DNA of 64,000 bases. Origin: Magicicada septendecula. Taxonomy: Eukaryota; Arthropoda; Insecta; Hemiptera; Cicadidae. Made by a program: the position numbers and the translations under genes. The notes under the pieces are model-generated. The model was not told where the DNA came from. It did no database searches and was given only the letters and a program-made list of their open reading frames with translations. Below, piece by piece: positions 36,140-46,481 of the stretch (the stretch's first letter is position 1; each line of letters begins with the position of its first letter). Location: positions 87,959,899 through 88,023,898 of the forward strand of contig CM068367.1 of the NCBI GenBank assembly GCA_034769895.1. Reading direction: 5' to 3'.

Positions 36140-36591
36140 CAGGTGCGGATTGAAAGCGCGTGGTGCCCTATGCTGCCATCGGACTGGTGCCCCCTCCCAC
36201 CGATTCAAAATTCAACTTTTTATCCATTATTTACACTGATAAATGGTATACATAATTTTTAAAGTTGACAATTATTTTATTAAACTCTCAAATTACATAA
36301 AATATTTAGATAAATAGTGATTCAAATAGTAGTACTTAAGTTTAGAAAATACTAATAGATTAAATTTTTCTTGATTTTGCTTTTTTCAAGTATCTTGTTT
36401 TCAATATTCAACCTTGCTAACGAAGATAATCTCTCATTTCCCATAGTCGAACTTAATATATCTTTAATGCGTTTTAGTACAGAAAATGATCTTTCAAATT
36501 CGCAGTTAGCTAATGGAATAGTTTTTTCAGAGCTGAGGCTTTGGTACCCGGTGCAGCAGCATACCCTAGGGTTATGGATGATCCGCCCCTG
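36140..36591 (-). mobile_element. Miniature hAT element with 8-bp target duplication
   Basis: The element starts CAGGTGCGGATT and ends ATGATCCGCCCCTG, which are imperfect inverted termini. It is flanked by identical 8-bp copies of GCTAGATG at 36132-36139 and 36592-36599. CAG..GCGGAT ends with 8-bp duplications are diagnostic of hAT transposons. At 452 bp it cannot code for a whole transposase (usually 600 or more residues). It keeps only the C-terminal dimerisation segment on the minus strand. Confidence 0.85.
36352..36525 (-). CDS. hAT transposase dimerisation domain fragment
   Basis: An uninterrupted 57-codon minus-strand stretch ends in TAG (36352-36354). It reads TIPLANCEFERSFSVLKRIK, then LSSTMGNERLSSLARLNIEN. 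The ERSFS.LKRIK...R.TMG.ERL..LA.L pattern is the hATC dimerisation region of hAT transposases (DUF/ZMYM-associated subgroup). No start codon or upstream catalytic DDE part is within the element, so it is a fragment, yet it has no stop or frameshift. If transcribed from a neighbour it could give a peptide that binds full transposase. That function is speculation. Confidence 0.75.
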   Translation of the reverse strand, partial: KTIPLANCEFERSFSVLKRIKDILSSTMGNERLSSLARLNIENKILEKSKIKKNLIY

Positions 36592-36813
36592 GCTAGATGT
36601 AAGACTCTAAATGAAGGCAGTGCTGAGTACTGGACGCATCAGAGTTGAAAAGAATGAACAAGTTAATTACATAACGTCTCTACATTTCTGCAGTGTACGC
36701 AGCTACAATGTAAGATTCTACACTGTAACTGCTTTGAACTAAGGACGGTGTGGCTCCAAATAAGTAAAATTTACATATAAAATTCTTTTCGACACGTAAA
36801 CAGATTAATATAT

Positions 36814-37287
36814 TGTAACGCCCATGAGATAGGCAACCTATGTGACTTGTACGTCATTCGGTCGGCAGGGTGTGGCACAAAGTCGAAAACGTCGGCTTCT
36901 AGTAACTAAACAATTATTCTCAAAGCGTCATCCAGAAAGTAGTAAATTCTTCTCGAACCTCGTCGGGGTACACATATAACTTACCGGTCAAGTTCGCTTT
37001 GGATCTGCGATATTAATGTATTAATAATGTATTAATGTCGTTATTGTGACAGAGGTATAGGGTTAAGTGATTATTGCGTATTACTTAACGCGGCACCGTT
37101 AAGAAGGTGACATTTGTTGTTTATTACAGTATTGTGTGTTGGTCAATCTTTAGCTTGAAGAATTGTTGAATATTTGAGTGCTTTGTTTATTTTAAATTGT
37201 AATTAAAGTTATAATTAACGGTTACACCTGGTGTCAGTTATTCTGTTTCCACCGTACGACACTACGATCCGTGCGACAGTCGTAACA
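36814..37287 (+). mobile_element. Solo LTR with ATAT duplication
   Basis: The block starts TGTAACGCCCATGAG and ends CGACAGTCGTAACA. It is flanked on both sides by ATAT (36810-36813 and 37288-37291). TG...CA ends with a 4-bp duplication are the signature of LTR-retrotransposon integration. Inside, TTGTAATTAAAGTTATAATT near 37195 and the preceding GTGACA/TTGTTTATT region fit a poly(A) area. A single LTR without internal region indicates loss by LTR-LTR recombination. Confidence 0.75.
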
Positions 37288-37299
37288 ATATCTTCAATG

Positions 37300-38110
37300 A
37301 ATAACACAACCTACTGAAGCTGCTTATTAGAAAGCAAACAATTTGACTGAACATATGCTAATAGCCTTAAGTGTAAAGAACAAGCTATTCCTTGCAGCAG
37401 AAAATGATGGGAATAGAAAGGAAGAAAAACACTTAAAAAAACATGTTTTTTACCGTTTTTAAGAAATGCCTTACGTTATCACAAAACTTTCTTTCCTTCT
37501 CCATCAACAATTGTAAAAAAACGTTAAGTGTGCGTGCGTGTTTTAGAGAAACTATAAGTAAGTTAACTATCAAACAATTGCAATTGGAAGCAAACAACTT
37601 ACGCAACCTGCAGAATATCAAAAAGCTGATATGCATAAAAAAATTAAAGAAAACTATCCTAACACAATAATTTTAAAATATATGCAACTTTACATAAAAT
37701 TTCATAAAATCTATTTTACAGAAGTGAAAAATTAAACTTAAAGGCCTACGCAGAATCGATACACCGTATAGATTTATACATTACCAGGACTGTGCCGACA
37801 CAACATTAGAGTCGATACCAGCAGTCCGACCCATGCCACAGCCTCATCAATCACGAAATTGCGTTTGCTCTCGCCGACCAATCCTTCTCCTTTTTTTACA
37901 TTATTTAGATCTCACCGGACAGCCAACATTTTTAGCATCAACAAACAAAATACAACAAAATTTCGTCCCTAGTTATCAAATGCTTTGTCTCTTATTTTTT
38001 TTTAGTAGGGAATTAAAATCAGTCCGTAAATTAAAAGTGTTTGTACGAAGTAGATTTGATATTGTCGGTTTGTATGTTTCTTATAAATATTACTAAAGCT
38101 GTAAACTACT
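37300..38110. other. No recognisable gene
   Basis: AT-rich sequence. Three open frames of 67-87 codons lie here with no motif. The stretch CCACAGCCTCATCAATCACG near 37838 also occurs at 2842-2861, so a diverged dispersed repeat probably spans 37770-37960 and 2780-2960. Confidence 0.4.
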
Positions 38111-38114
38111 AGTC

Positions 38115-38245
38115 AACAAGGATATATTACGTGATCGCGGTAGACCCAGTGGTACGCGTGAACACTTGAAGAGTCCGGAGTGGTATAAGTTTAATATACC
38201 GTTGTTATATAAAACTCACTGTTACCTGAGATACTTGTAAGTTAT
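38115..38245 (+). repeat. Dispersed repeat, copy B
   Basis: Direct-orientation relative of 283-420. It shares CGCGGTAGA, ACACTTGAAGA, CCGGA, ATATACCG and GAGATAC. Confidence 0.5.
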
Positions 38246-38249
38246 AAAC

Positions 38250-39030
38250 TCTATATGAAATTTAACCAAAGTACTTACAAAAATTATTTAATAAATTTCC
38301 ATATGTTTATTATAATTACATAGGTACAAATTAGGTACCTATTGTATAAAAGTAAGTTTCAAATTCTATTTAGCAGTAAATCCAAAACTTCGGATGGCAA
38401 TATGCCCGCCACCTCCTTGATCCATGAGCGGCACTGCTCGCGTCGCTCTTTGTCGTTAGAGCATCCTCTCTTAACATCATCAATAATTGTTATATTTCAT
38501 CTCCATTCTTTTCTTTCTTTGTACCTTTCCTTCTATTTTATTCGCAGTTAAGTAATGCCTCCTTAACCTCCTTAATACACAGCCTAACCAGCAGACTTAC
38601 GTCTCTCTTAAAATGCATTTCGGCTGTGCATCTAGGCATATGTAATGGACCTAAGCCTACATTTCTATAATTTTCACTTTTTCCCAGTATTTCTGGTTGT
38701 ACTGTCGTTTCTTGTCGTTTCTGTGTGTATTCTGGAGTCTCCTCCATATCGACATCTCAAAACTTTCCAGACAATCTGCCTCCCTATATCCAATGGGTCA
38801 TGTTCCATACAGTGACACATCTTGTCAGCAGTCTGACCGATTTAATGAAATATTCATCCGCAAGTAAACACATCTTTTTCTTTTTTCTGTAACTGTTTTA
38901 TCATTGCTGTCATAGCTTTTATTTTTCGCTCGTATCTGCCATCATTTGCTTTTATGCTACACAAGTATTTAAGCTGCTTGACTTTTTCCAGGTTTTGCTC
39001 ATTTATTATAATGATCAAACGTTTCTTCCT
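38250..39030. other. No assigned gene; uncharacterised frame on minus strand
   Basis: The minus-strand frame 38747-38538 contains PEYTQKRQETTVQPEILGKS and HFKRDVSLLVRLCIKEVKEA. It has LINE-like composition but lacks a diagnostic motif. The region 38370-38470 reads EDALTTKSDASSAAHGS-like in another minus frame. I cannot assign it. Confidence 0.3.
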
Positions 39031-39041
39031 TGGTATTCTTC

Positions 39042-39907
39042 CAGTGGCGGCTCATCCATAAGGCTTAATGGTTTATTGAACCCCCTAAATAATTTAGATA
39101 TTTTTAAGGATTTGTTTCGGTTTTTAAATAACCAGATTTATGGGATTAATCGTGTTGACTGACCAATAATCGATTCACGTGCTCGCTACTACTGCTCGAG
39201 GTGCAAAGCAGCTCTCAGCGGCTCCTAGGCTATGTAGAGAGTTTTGGAGGGGGAACTCACTATACGCAGAATTACACGGAACTGTCGCTAGCATTCCAGC
39301 TTAGCGACAGAGACGAATAGTTGCGACGAGGCCGAATCGCCCCGGCCGGGAATGTCAACATTTTCGTACCACCATAATTATGATTTTTACCATATAATTT
39401 GTCCGTTTACTTTCAGTTTTGTGTCAGATTTCTCTGTTTCATACATTCTGCAATAAAAATGTGTTCAGTGAAGTCCTAAAATAAAATAAAATGCTATGCT
39501 GTCAATGGAGAAAGAATTTGTTCACCAATTTGTAGATTTCAATGAAAGTGTTATTAATGAATTTGGTGCTAAAAGGGAAAGAAACAAGGATTTTTTACAC
39601 AAACATTCAGAAATTTCAACAATAAATAGTGCAACACAAAGTCTAAAAGATGCTGGGAGCAGCGTACTAACGAGGTCTTGAACAATTTATCCACAAAATG
39701 TGTGATTCCGAAATAAGGTAGGCATTTAAACTACCCTACTGCTTTAACTATATACTTTTCGAATAATTTTCAAATAGCCGAAATACAGGCTAATATTACT
39801 AATACAAAAGTCATTCCCCGTGTGTTATTTGGAATGGGATAAATTGCTTTTAGTTTACCAGAACCATTGATTGAACCCCCAACTGTACGAACCATTAACT
39901 GCCGCTG
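39042..39907 (+). mobile_element. Non-autonomous hAT element, 866 bp
   Basis: It begins CAGTGGCGGCTC and ends AACTGCCGCTG, imperfect hAT-type inverted ends. The flanking 8-mers are TATTCTTC (39034-39041) and TATTCTCC (39908-39915), one mismatch in eight. A second internal pair of related blocks, TTAATGGTTTATTGAACCCC and its inverted GGGGGTTCAATCAATGGTTC counterpart, lies just inside the ends. The only frame of note (39496-39681) begins MLSMEKEFVHQFVDFNESVI and may be the start of a former transposase ORF, but it lacks BED-finger cysteines. Confidence 0.7.
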
Positions 39908-39915
39908 TATTCTCC

Positions 39916-41240
39916 ATACTTTGTTTCTCTAAACATTTTTGATCCCCTGAGCTGCAAGGTATAGTTAAAATATATATGCAGTTAACAGAAGTCAAAATAT
40001 GTCTACGTAAAATAAATGTACCACTTTCAAACTAACTACACTAACTTAGATACGGTAGTCAATATTCTACGAAAGCACTACCATCTACTGTATGTAAGTG
40101 GGATTTTAACATGGATTTTAACAAAACGGAAAGAATGTAGACGAAAAACAGCAGGAACATGATTTCTAAGAGATGTGGCAGATACAAAGAATGGGGGAAA
40201 TTCAAATACAAACCACAAAACAAATATATGAAAACATGGACAATTTATTCAAAACAATTATCCCCTATTTGTATTTCAAAATTGTCTATGAATACCAAAT
40301 AAAGTACAAAGACTCTTAGAACGGCAGAGAAAAGGACGACATATCATTACAGTATCGAGAAAGCAAAGTATAAATCATAACAGGTAGCAACAACAAAAAG
40401 AATACTCAAGCCAATTAGTTTATTCATCTTCTTACGTATTTGAATTAGCAGTCTCTGTAATTCCAACTTTGTCGTGCTTATGTGCTGGACAAACCACCAT
40501 TATCAATATCGTGGTTTTGGAGTTGATAAAGCAAGTAAGCACGACAAAGTTGTAATTACTTTATTAGTTTATAGCAGTCAATTAATAATTTGAACACGAA
40601 TATGTTATGCACGAAGGCACATTCCGACAATATAATTGCCACTGACGCGTAAAACCAGCTGGAAATTTATCAGTACTGACACTGATCAATGCAAGTGCTT
40701 TTACTGTCAAAATCCGGTGCAATCGAGTCCGTCCTAGCTTTGAGCGATTTCACGTTTCCAGGAACTGCGTTCAGCCAACTCTAATCGGTTTAAAGTCTCA
40801 GTACTTGAGGAAACTTAATACTGTTTAGGGACAAAGCGTTACTCTACATACGACTTACGCAATGCAGATTGACCTGCATTGACACTATACTCAGTGAAGT
40901 GTAGACTGAGGGTCGTCTTTAACCAACCTTAAACATTCGTTGAAATTCAATGTATATTATTAGATCTGGTACTAGTTTAAGTCGTAATTAAACCAGATGT
41001 TTATGTCGTACCCCAACTGAATATTTCAGTTCCCGCTGCAAGTCGAAAGAATATCAAAACATTTCAATTAATTTATTCCTCTTCTTCCTCGTTCTCCTTC
41101 TCCTTCCCTTTTTCCTCCTCCTCCTCGTCCTTATCCTTCTCCTAACCTCCTTCTCCTCTACTCCTTCCTCTCCTCTTTTTATATACAATATATACAGTCT
41201 CTAGTTCGCAATGTGTTAATTAGTTACCTCAATATAATCA
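39916..41240. other. No gene; small fold-back and pyrimidine tract
   Basis: An inverted repeat lies at 40455-40479 and 40535-40558 (CAACTTTGTCGTGCTTA and complement) with inner AACCAC/GTGGTT pairing. A polypyrimidine tract of TTCCTC-type units covers about 41075-41180. No coding motif was found. Confidence 0.5.
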
Positions 41241-41242
41241 GC

Positions 41243-41440
41243 CTTGCGACTTAGTAGTTTCCTTAACGCAACATGTTCTGGAAAGAGAAGGTCCCATCAT
41301 CAGATGCTAGAAATTCTTATCCTGTCACGAAAGGGCGCGTCGGTAAAATTCAAAACAGTCTATACAGATTACTGAATAAACAAAAACATGACACATAACA
41401 TACGCGACATTACGAAACAATACGCACTGCTCAGTGTTAC
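41243..41440 (+). repeat. Penelope terminal repeat, left arm
   Basis: Inverted relative to 46930-47127. Shared blocks are CTTAGTAG, TTCCTTAACGCAACATGTT, TTCTTATCCTGTCA, ATGACACATAACA, CGACATTACGAAACA and CACTGCTCAG. Identity is roughly 80% by eye. Confidence 0.8.
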
Positions 41441-41599
41441 AACGTCGACAGCGAGCTGCTTAATGTCCAATTATCTCATTGATATGTCAATCTGTTTGTT
41501 GCATCCACCTTGTTCTTCGTGATGCAGCGTCATAGAAAATATTTAAAAACATTAAAACTCACTTGATTAAAACATCATTATTAAAACAATAACAAATCA

Positions 41600-42506
41600 A
41601 TGAACTAATATCCTTGGTGAAAGTCCTATTGCAGCAAAATTATTTCACTTTTGATAAAAAATGGTTCACTCAAGAAGAAGGTTTAGCAATGGGATCCCCT
41701 TAAGCGAATTTTTGGCAGAAATATATATCTTAGCTTATATGAAAATAAATATTTCCTATCACGTCACAATGAATTCTACAAAAAAAATCATCTCTTACAC
41801 ACGGTACGACTACGTGGAGGATGGAGGTTGTGGAGGATAATATCTTTCCGGATTTTGATGGTACTTATAGACAAAATGACAAACTACTCCACTATATGAA
41901 CAGCATAAATGAAAAAAATCAGCTTTACCATAGTATTAGAAAGTAATAATAGCTTGAACTTCCTAGATTTATCTGTACAAAACATAATGGTTCTATTAAA
42001 TACAAAATATGCACGAAGCCACCACCACATACTTAAATATAGATGCAAATTCACACCTCCGTTTTCACAAAAATTGGCATCATTTAATGTCTTGGTACAT
42101 AGATTGTTGAGTGTACCACTCAACCAAGAAGATTTTTAAGACGAAGTAAATGTAATCACGTTCATTGCTACGAAAAATGAATACAAAAGTGAAACGATTG
42201 GTAAATGAACACGTAAACATAGGAATAGAAAAAATAAAAACATTAAAAACAAACTACGATTAATCCACTTTCATTTCCTCTAAATACACTAACTTGCACC
42301 CTAATATTATATTACATGAGTTTACAAAATTAAACACCATTCATTTAAAACTATTAATAACTTAAAAAGTATACTGAAACCCAGGATTAAAGAGACAACC
42401 GAAAATTTCTCATGTGTATACAGGTTGCAATGCAATGATTGTGATAAGTTCTACATTGAACAAACTGGTAGAAAATTCATAAACATATTTAAAGAACATT
42501 GTAGTG
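41600..42506 (+). pseudogene. Penelope-like RT plus GIY-YIG remnant
   Basis: The first recognisable block is VLLQQNYFTFDKKWFTQEEG followed by LAMGSP. The AMGSP box is the conserved Penelope RT motif near the palm, and a stop follows it directly. Next, DNIFPDFDGTYRQNDKLLHY precedes ISFTIVLESNNSLNFLDLSV (frame 41909-42139), then LASFNVLVHRLLSVPLNQED. At 42417-42480 YRLQCNDCDKFYIEQTGRKF is the GIY-YIG core, with the usual YIG-QTGR here YIE-QTGR. At least four frame changes and several stops are present. The N-terminal half of the RT and most of the GIY-YIG C-terminus are missing or beyond recognition. Confidence 0.75.
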
Positions 42507-42644
42507 GTACATATCTTCGCCTAACAATAATGAAGAAAACATGACAAGATAAATTATTTAATCATTAACACTAGAATAAAAAGGGATGAATCAGAGATTA
42601 AAGAATGGGTGACTCAAAATAATGATACACATCTCTTTCTACAA
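42507..42644 (+). repeat. 138-bp direct repeat, left copy
   Basis: Identical to 46482-46619 except at two positions, with no indels. It lies between the Penelope GIY-YIG remnant and a TGGCGCACCAAC primer-binding-site-like motif. Confidence 0.95.
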
Positions 42645-42646
42645 AG

Positions 42647-42665
42647 TGGCGCACCAACTAGTGAG
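42647..42665 (+). other. Primer-binding-site-like motif of the gypsy-like element
   Basis: TGGCGCACCAACTAGTGAG stands three bases after the left 138-bp repeat. The same TGGCGCACCAAC occurs next to an LTR end on the minus strand at 16.04 kb. Position and sequence suit a tRNA primer site directly inside a 5' LTR. Confidence 0.5.
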
Positions 42666-42716
42666 GCTAGAGTACGACAGAATATCTAGTGGCAGGTACG
42701 ACAGAAGGCGAACAAG

Positions 42717-44565
42717 ATGAAGAGGGCATCATCACTGAGGCGGACGAAGGAGGCCGAAAAAGAAATTAGAGCAGAAGAGAAGGAAGTGACTTCGGTCGAA
42801 GACGCCGAACAAATGTTACCTCCCATGGAACCAGTCAAACCCGTACAGCCAGAAAACCAACGGAAAACCCCGCACGACCAGAGGACGGGAGTTTACTGGA
42901 AATAATGAGGGCGATAACGTCATTGAGTAAGAAAATTGATGACGAAAAGGAAGAATTCAAGGGAGAATTGAAAGATTTCTAAGGAGAATTAAATAAAACG
43001 AACAATAATATAACGTCATTAAAGGAAGATTTTCGGGGAGAATTTCAGAAAAATAAGGAGGAATTAAAAGAGGAAATTAATGAGAAATTTAACAGGAACA
43101 GCCAGCAAATGGCCGAAAATAATAAGGAAATGGCAGTGAATATGGAGAACTTAAAGGAAGAGTTGAAACTGGACAACCAGAAAAACTTGGAGGAGTTGAA
43201 GGAAGAGTTGAGCAGGACTATTGAAAATAATAATGAGCGGATTAATAAGAAGATCGAGGAGGAAATGTCCGAGATACACGGGAAATGGGAAGATACGAGC
43301 CGTGAAATACAACAAACGAAGGAAGACTTCAGAGAACGGATGACCAACCTGGAAGAAGATAGCCAGATCCGAATAGAGTCGATAAAAACTGCAACCGACC
43401 AAAATATAAAACAGGTACGGACAGAGTTTGGAGAGAAGTGCCGGGAGATCGACACGGCCGTAAGCGAGGTTCGCGGACAAGGCCAGCAAAACAAAAATAA
43501 AATTGAGGAAATCCAGCAACGGGAGATTGCTAAAATCAGGGAGGAGTTAGAAATAATTAATAACAGACCGCCAATAATGATGCAGTACCAACACATGGGC
43601 AATCGGGAAGTGATCAACTTTAAACAATACCGTCGAAACCCAATGGAGTTTTTAGAAAGAGTAGACGAGCAGCTGGCCAAAACTCGGGAGAACAGGTGGA
43701 CCATTATCCGAGGCTACTTAGACGAGTATTTTCGAGATATCAACGATGGTGGACGGCTACAAGACACGACCTCACGAATTATGAACAATTTAAAGATGTA
43801 TTCAAAAGGAAATACTGGTCGGAGGCAACACAGAACACCGTGCGGGACAGTAAATGTTTCGGAAGATACGACGCCACCAGAGGGACAACTTTTACTGCAT
43901 ATTTCCTCGGTAGAGTATGCCTAGCAAGGAACCTGGAACCGAAAATCCCAGAAGAAAGTTTGGTGACGAAACTTGCTTTTCATTACGAGGAGGGTGTCTC
44001 TAGAGCGCGGCTAGGTAGCCAAATCAAAACTATACAGTCCATGGCAGCCCTGCTGGAAGATTACGAGAGAGAACGTTATTATCGTAGAAGCCGACAGCGG
44101 GACGACAGGGGCGAAAACAAAAATTTTCACAACGGTTACCAGAATAATAACAACAATTACCGTCTTAATTATAATAACCGTAACCAGGTGAATAACCCGC
44201 CTAACGAGTCGCAGAATAGACCTAACAATAATCCGGCTAGCCAACAAAATAACAGTTATAACAATAATAATAGGCCAAACAACACAAACAATCAATACAA
44301 CCGGCCAAATAATACACACCAACCCTATAGGCCGAATAACACCAATTACAACCGGCCAAATTTCAATAACAACCCAAGTGACAATAGAAATCGCAATAAT
44401 AACGATCGTAACTATCGTCAAGTGCATTACGTGAGGGCCGAAAGCGACGGAAGAAATAGGTCGTACTATCAGGGACGACGAAGTGCCGACCGGAATGCAT
44501 ATGGACACCGGTACAGTGATAATAATTACGGACGTGACGCCAGAACCAACACGGGCCGAAGTTGA
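42717..44565 (+). pseudogene. gag: gypsy-like Gag, coiled-coil and Asn-rich, broken
   Basis: Gag is the structural protein that packages retrotransposon RNA. The frame starts at 42717 with a charged segment (KEAEKEIRAEEKEVTSVED), slips near 42890-42905, meets an in-frame TAA at 42980, and continues in the frame 43109-43924. That part has ~150 residues of heptad-rich coiled coil (NLKEELKLDNQKNLEELKEE and similar) followed by a capsid-like start, VINFKQYRRNPMEFLERVDE. A one-base slip near 43740 moves to the frame 43696-44565, with YEQFKDVFKRKYW and AYFLGRVCLARNLEPKIPEE of the capsid domain. The C-terminus is an Asn/Arg-rich tail (about residues 120-250) without a CCHC knuckle. Three lesions make it inactive. 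Confidence 0.75.
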
Positions 44566-44797
44566 AGCCAAGAAGTGTACAGGCGTGACCGGTACGAAGA
44601 GGATCACAACCAGCCTGAACCCCGACCGTCAACGAGCGGAAGTCCGCCAACAAATCAGCAAGACGATCGTAACAATCAGTCCGAGATGACGTTAAACTAG
44701 GAGCGGCAGTGAAAAGCTACTTGTACCCTCACTGAACCATTCTATTGGGTTAAATCGCATCGTTACACAAACCAACGGCGAGCGCACAATTACAATA

Positions 44798-45560
44798 GTG
44801 CGAAATAATTATCTGAAAAATATTGTAGAGGAATTGCTCGAAGAAGGTAACAACCAATCTGATAGTAAACATAACGAAATTGCTTATATTTCAACGCAAG
44901 TCAACGGAGTACCAGCACAAATTATGATAGACACTGGATCCAATATTTCGTTAATCGACAGTATCGAGCTTCAAAAAATCCAAGAAGCGAGTAAGACAAT
45001 ACTTATGCTACCCATCAGCAACATTGTCCTTGTAGGAGCGACAGGACGGCAAAATAGAACCGTCCGAAAACAAGTGCAACTCGAACTGACAAGCAACGGA
45101 CAAACCGTAACAATGACGTTTTTAGTAGCCAGTGGATTGCCACTCCGGATGCTAATTGGTTGCGATATGCTGCGCCAGTACTCAGCCATAATTGACCTGT
45201 GCAAATACAAACTGATTCTGAAGAAAGGTGACATACAATGGGTAACTGAACTGACCAATAGTGACGAAATGTACCATATCCAAAAATACAGAAATACTGG
45301 AGAACATATACTAAATAATGGAATTTATGACGAGACCGACAATGAAGAACTATGGCAAGAAAAAATCGAAGAAATCCGAATTTTCCAGAGAGAGAAAACG
45401 AGCGCACAATTAACAGTTCAACAAGCTGAACAACTGATAGAAGTATATAACCGCTACAAGCACGTATTTTCAGATACACCTGGGAAGGTCAGGGATTATC
45501 AGTGCGAGATTCAATTCCGAGAGCCTGTCAACTTGATAAAAACATCTTACCCGATCACAA
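44798..45560 (+). pseudogene. pol: gypsy-like Pol: aspartic protease and start of RT
   Basis: The frame carries IMIDTGSNISLIDSIEL near residue 46 (the DTGS catalytic triad of retroviral-type aspartic proteases) and LIGCDMLRQYSAIIDL about 80 residues on, the conserved flap-to-C-terminal block. Protease processes Gag-Pol. The following linker leads to YNRYKHVFSDTPGKVRDYQC, the segment just before the RT domain, and breaks off at KTSYPI. There the sequence jumps directly to integrase C-terminal sequence, so the RT, RNase H and integrase core are missing. A gap of ~230 bp with stops separates it from Gag; a -1 or stop-bypass arrangement cannot be judged from this damaged copy. Confidence 0.8.
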
Positions 45561-45565
45561 ATTTC

Positions 45566-45926
45566 GATGGAGGAAGAAGTGGGAAGAGAAATTACTCCAT
45601 TAATTCAATTTCCCAATCAAGAAGGATATCAATTCGATGACATGCAATTTCACAATAAGATATTAGAAAAGACTGACAAGATCAGAGAAAAATATAATCA
45701 AATGCAACCGAAACCCTTACAATATCAGATTGGAGAGCAAATATTACTTAAAAACAGAGAATTACCAAGCACCATGGAAGGGATAGCCAAGAAGCTATTG
45801 TTACTATACACAGGACCCTACATAGTAAGCAAAGACAACCAAAATAATACATAGGAGATCGTAGACCCAAAGACACAAAGAAGAAAGGGGACATTTAACC
45901 AAACCTCTATGAAAAAATATTATTAA
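45566..45926 (+). pseudogene. gypsy-like integrase C-terminal region
   Basis: Starting right at the deletion junction, the frame reads EVGREITPLIQFP, NKILEKTDKIREKYNQMQ and then QIGEQILLKNRELPSTMEGI, ending in LLLYTGPYIVSKDNQNNT. The G..VLL.N......KL...Y.GPY pattern is the C-terminal DNA-binding part of Ty3/gypsy integrases. A TAG at 45852-45854 interrupts it, after which EIVDPKTQRRKGTFNQTSMK continues in frame to TAA at 45924-45926. The catalytic core (DDE) and HHCC finger are deleted. It lies one frame off from the protease ORF, so the two were not a single frame after the deletion. Confidence 0.75.
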
Positions 45927-46481
45927 AAACGAGAAAAAACATCCCGAAACCAATTAATAAATAACTAGTGTTAAACAGTAAGAAAAATAAACAAAACAAA
46001 TAATAAAAAGATCATGTATATCATACCCACTAATAATATCGAATCACTAAGAGCTAGAGAGTGTGAATAAAAGAAAAAGAATATAATTTGAAATAATGTA
46101 TTGTATAAACTAAATAATATAAATGTGGAGAATCCTATAAATGATATTTATTTTATAGTCGCACTAAGACTACTTGTATAATTTTAGACTGTAGATGAGT
46201 CCAGCAATCAAATGTGTATTTTACCAAGTACCCCTCCGATCCGATTCAATATAATGATAGGGAAAAATGTTAGGGAATTAGATATCAAAGGGATAAGAAC
46301 ATTAAACTAAAATACGATACAAAGATCAAGAAGAATACTGACACTCAAAAATAATAAGAGTCTATTGCTCAAAAATAACCAGTGAAAAAAAAAAAAAAGA
46401 TTGATAATTCCAATCAAAAAACTGAACGATATTTGTTGAAATAATCAATTTTAGTGGCAGGGCAATATGTAATGGGTAATA
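45927..46481 (+). other. 3' untranslated part of the gypsy-like element
   Basis: A-rich, non-coding. No env-like frame is present. Just before the right 138-bp repeat stands AGTGGCAGGGC and TAATGGGTAAT, a weak purine-rich candidate for a polypurine tract. Confidence 0.4.

Noticed and set aside
43045-43704. 219-codon minus-strand frame with membrane-like composition
   Set aside because: Opposite strand of the Glu/Lys-rich coiled coil (GAA/AAG read as TTC/CTT), not a membrane protein.
44011-44653. Long minus-strand frames (198 and 96 codons) opposite Gag
   Set aside because: Shadows of the Asn-rich plus-strand Gag tail. Hydrophobic Ile/Val-rich composition is what AAY codons give on the opposite strand.
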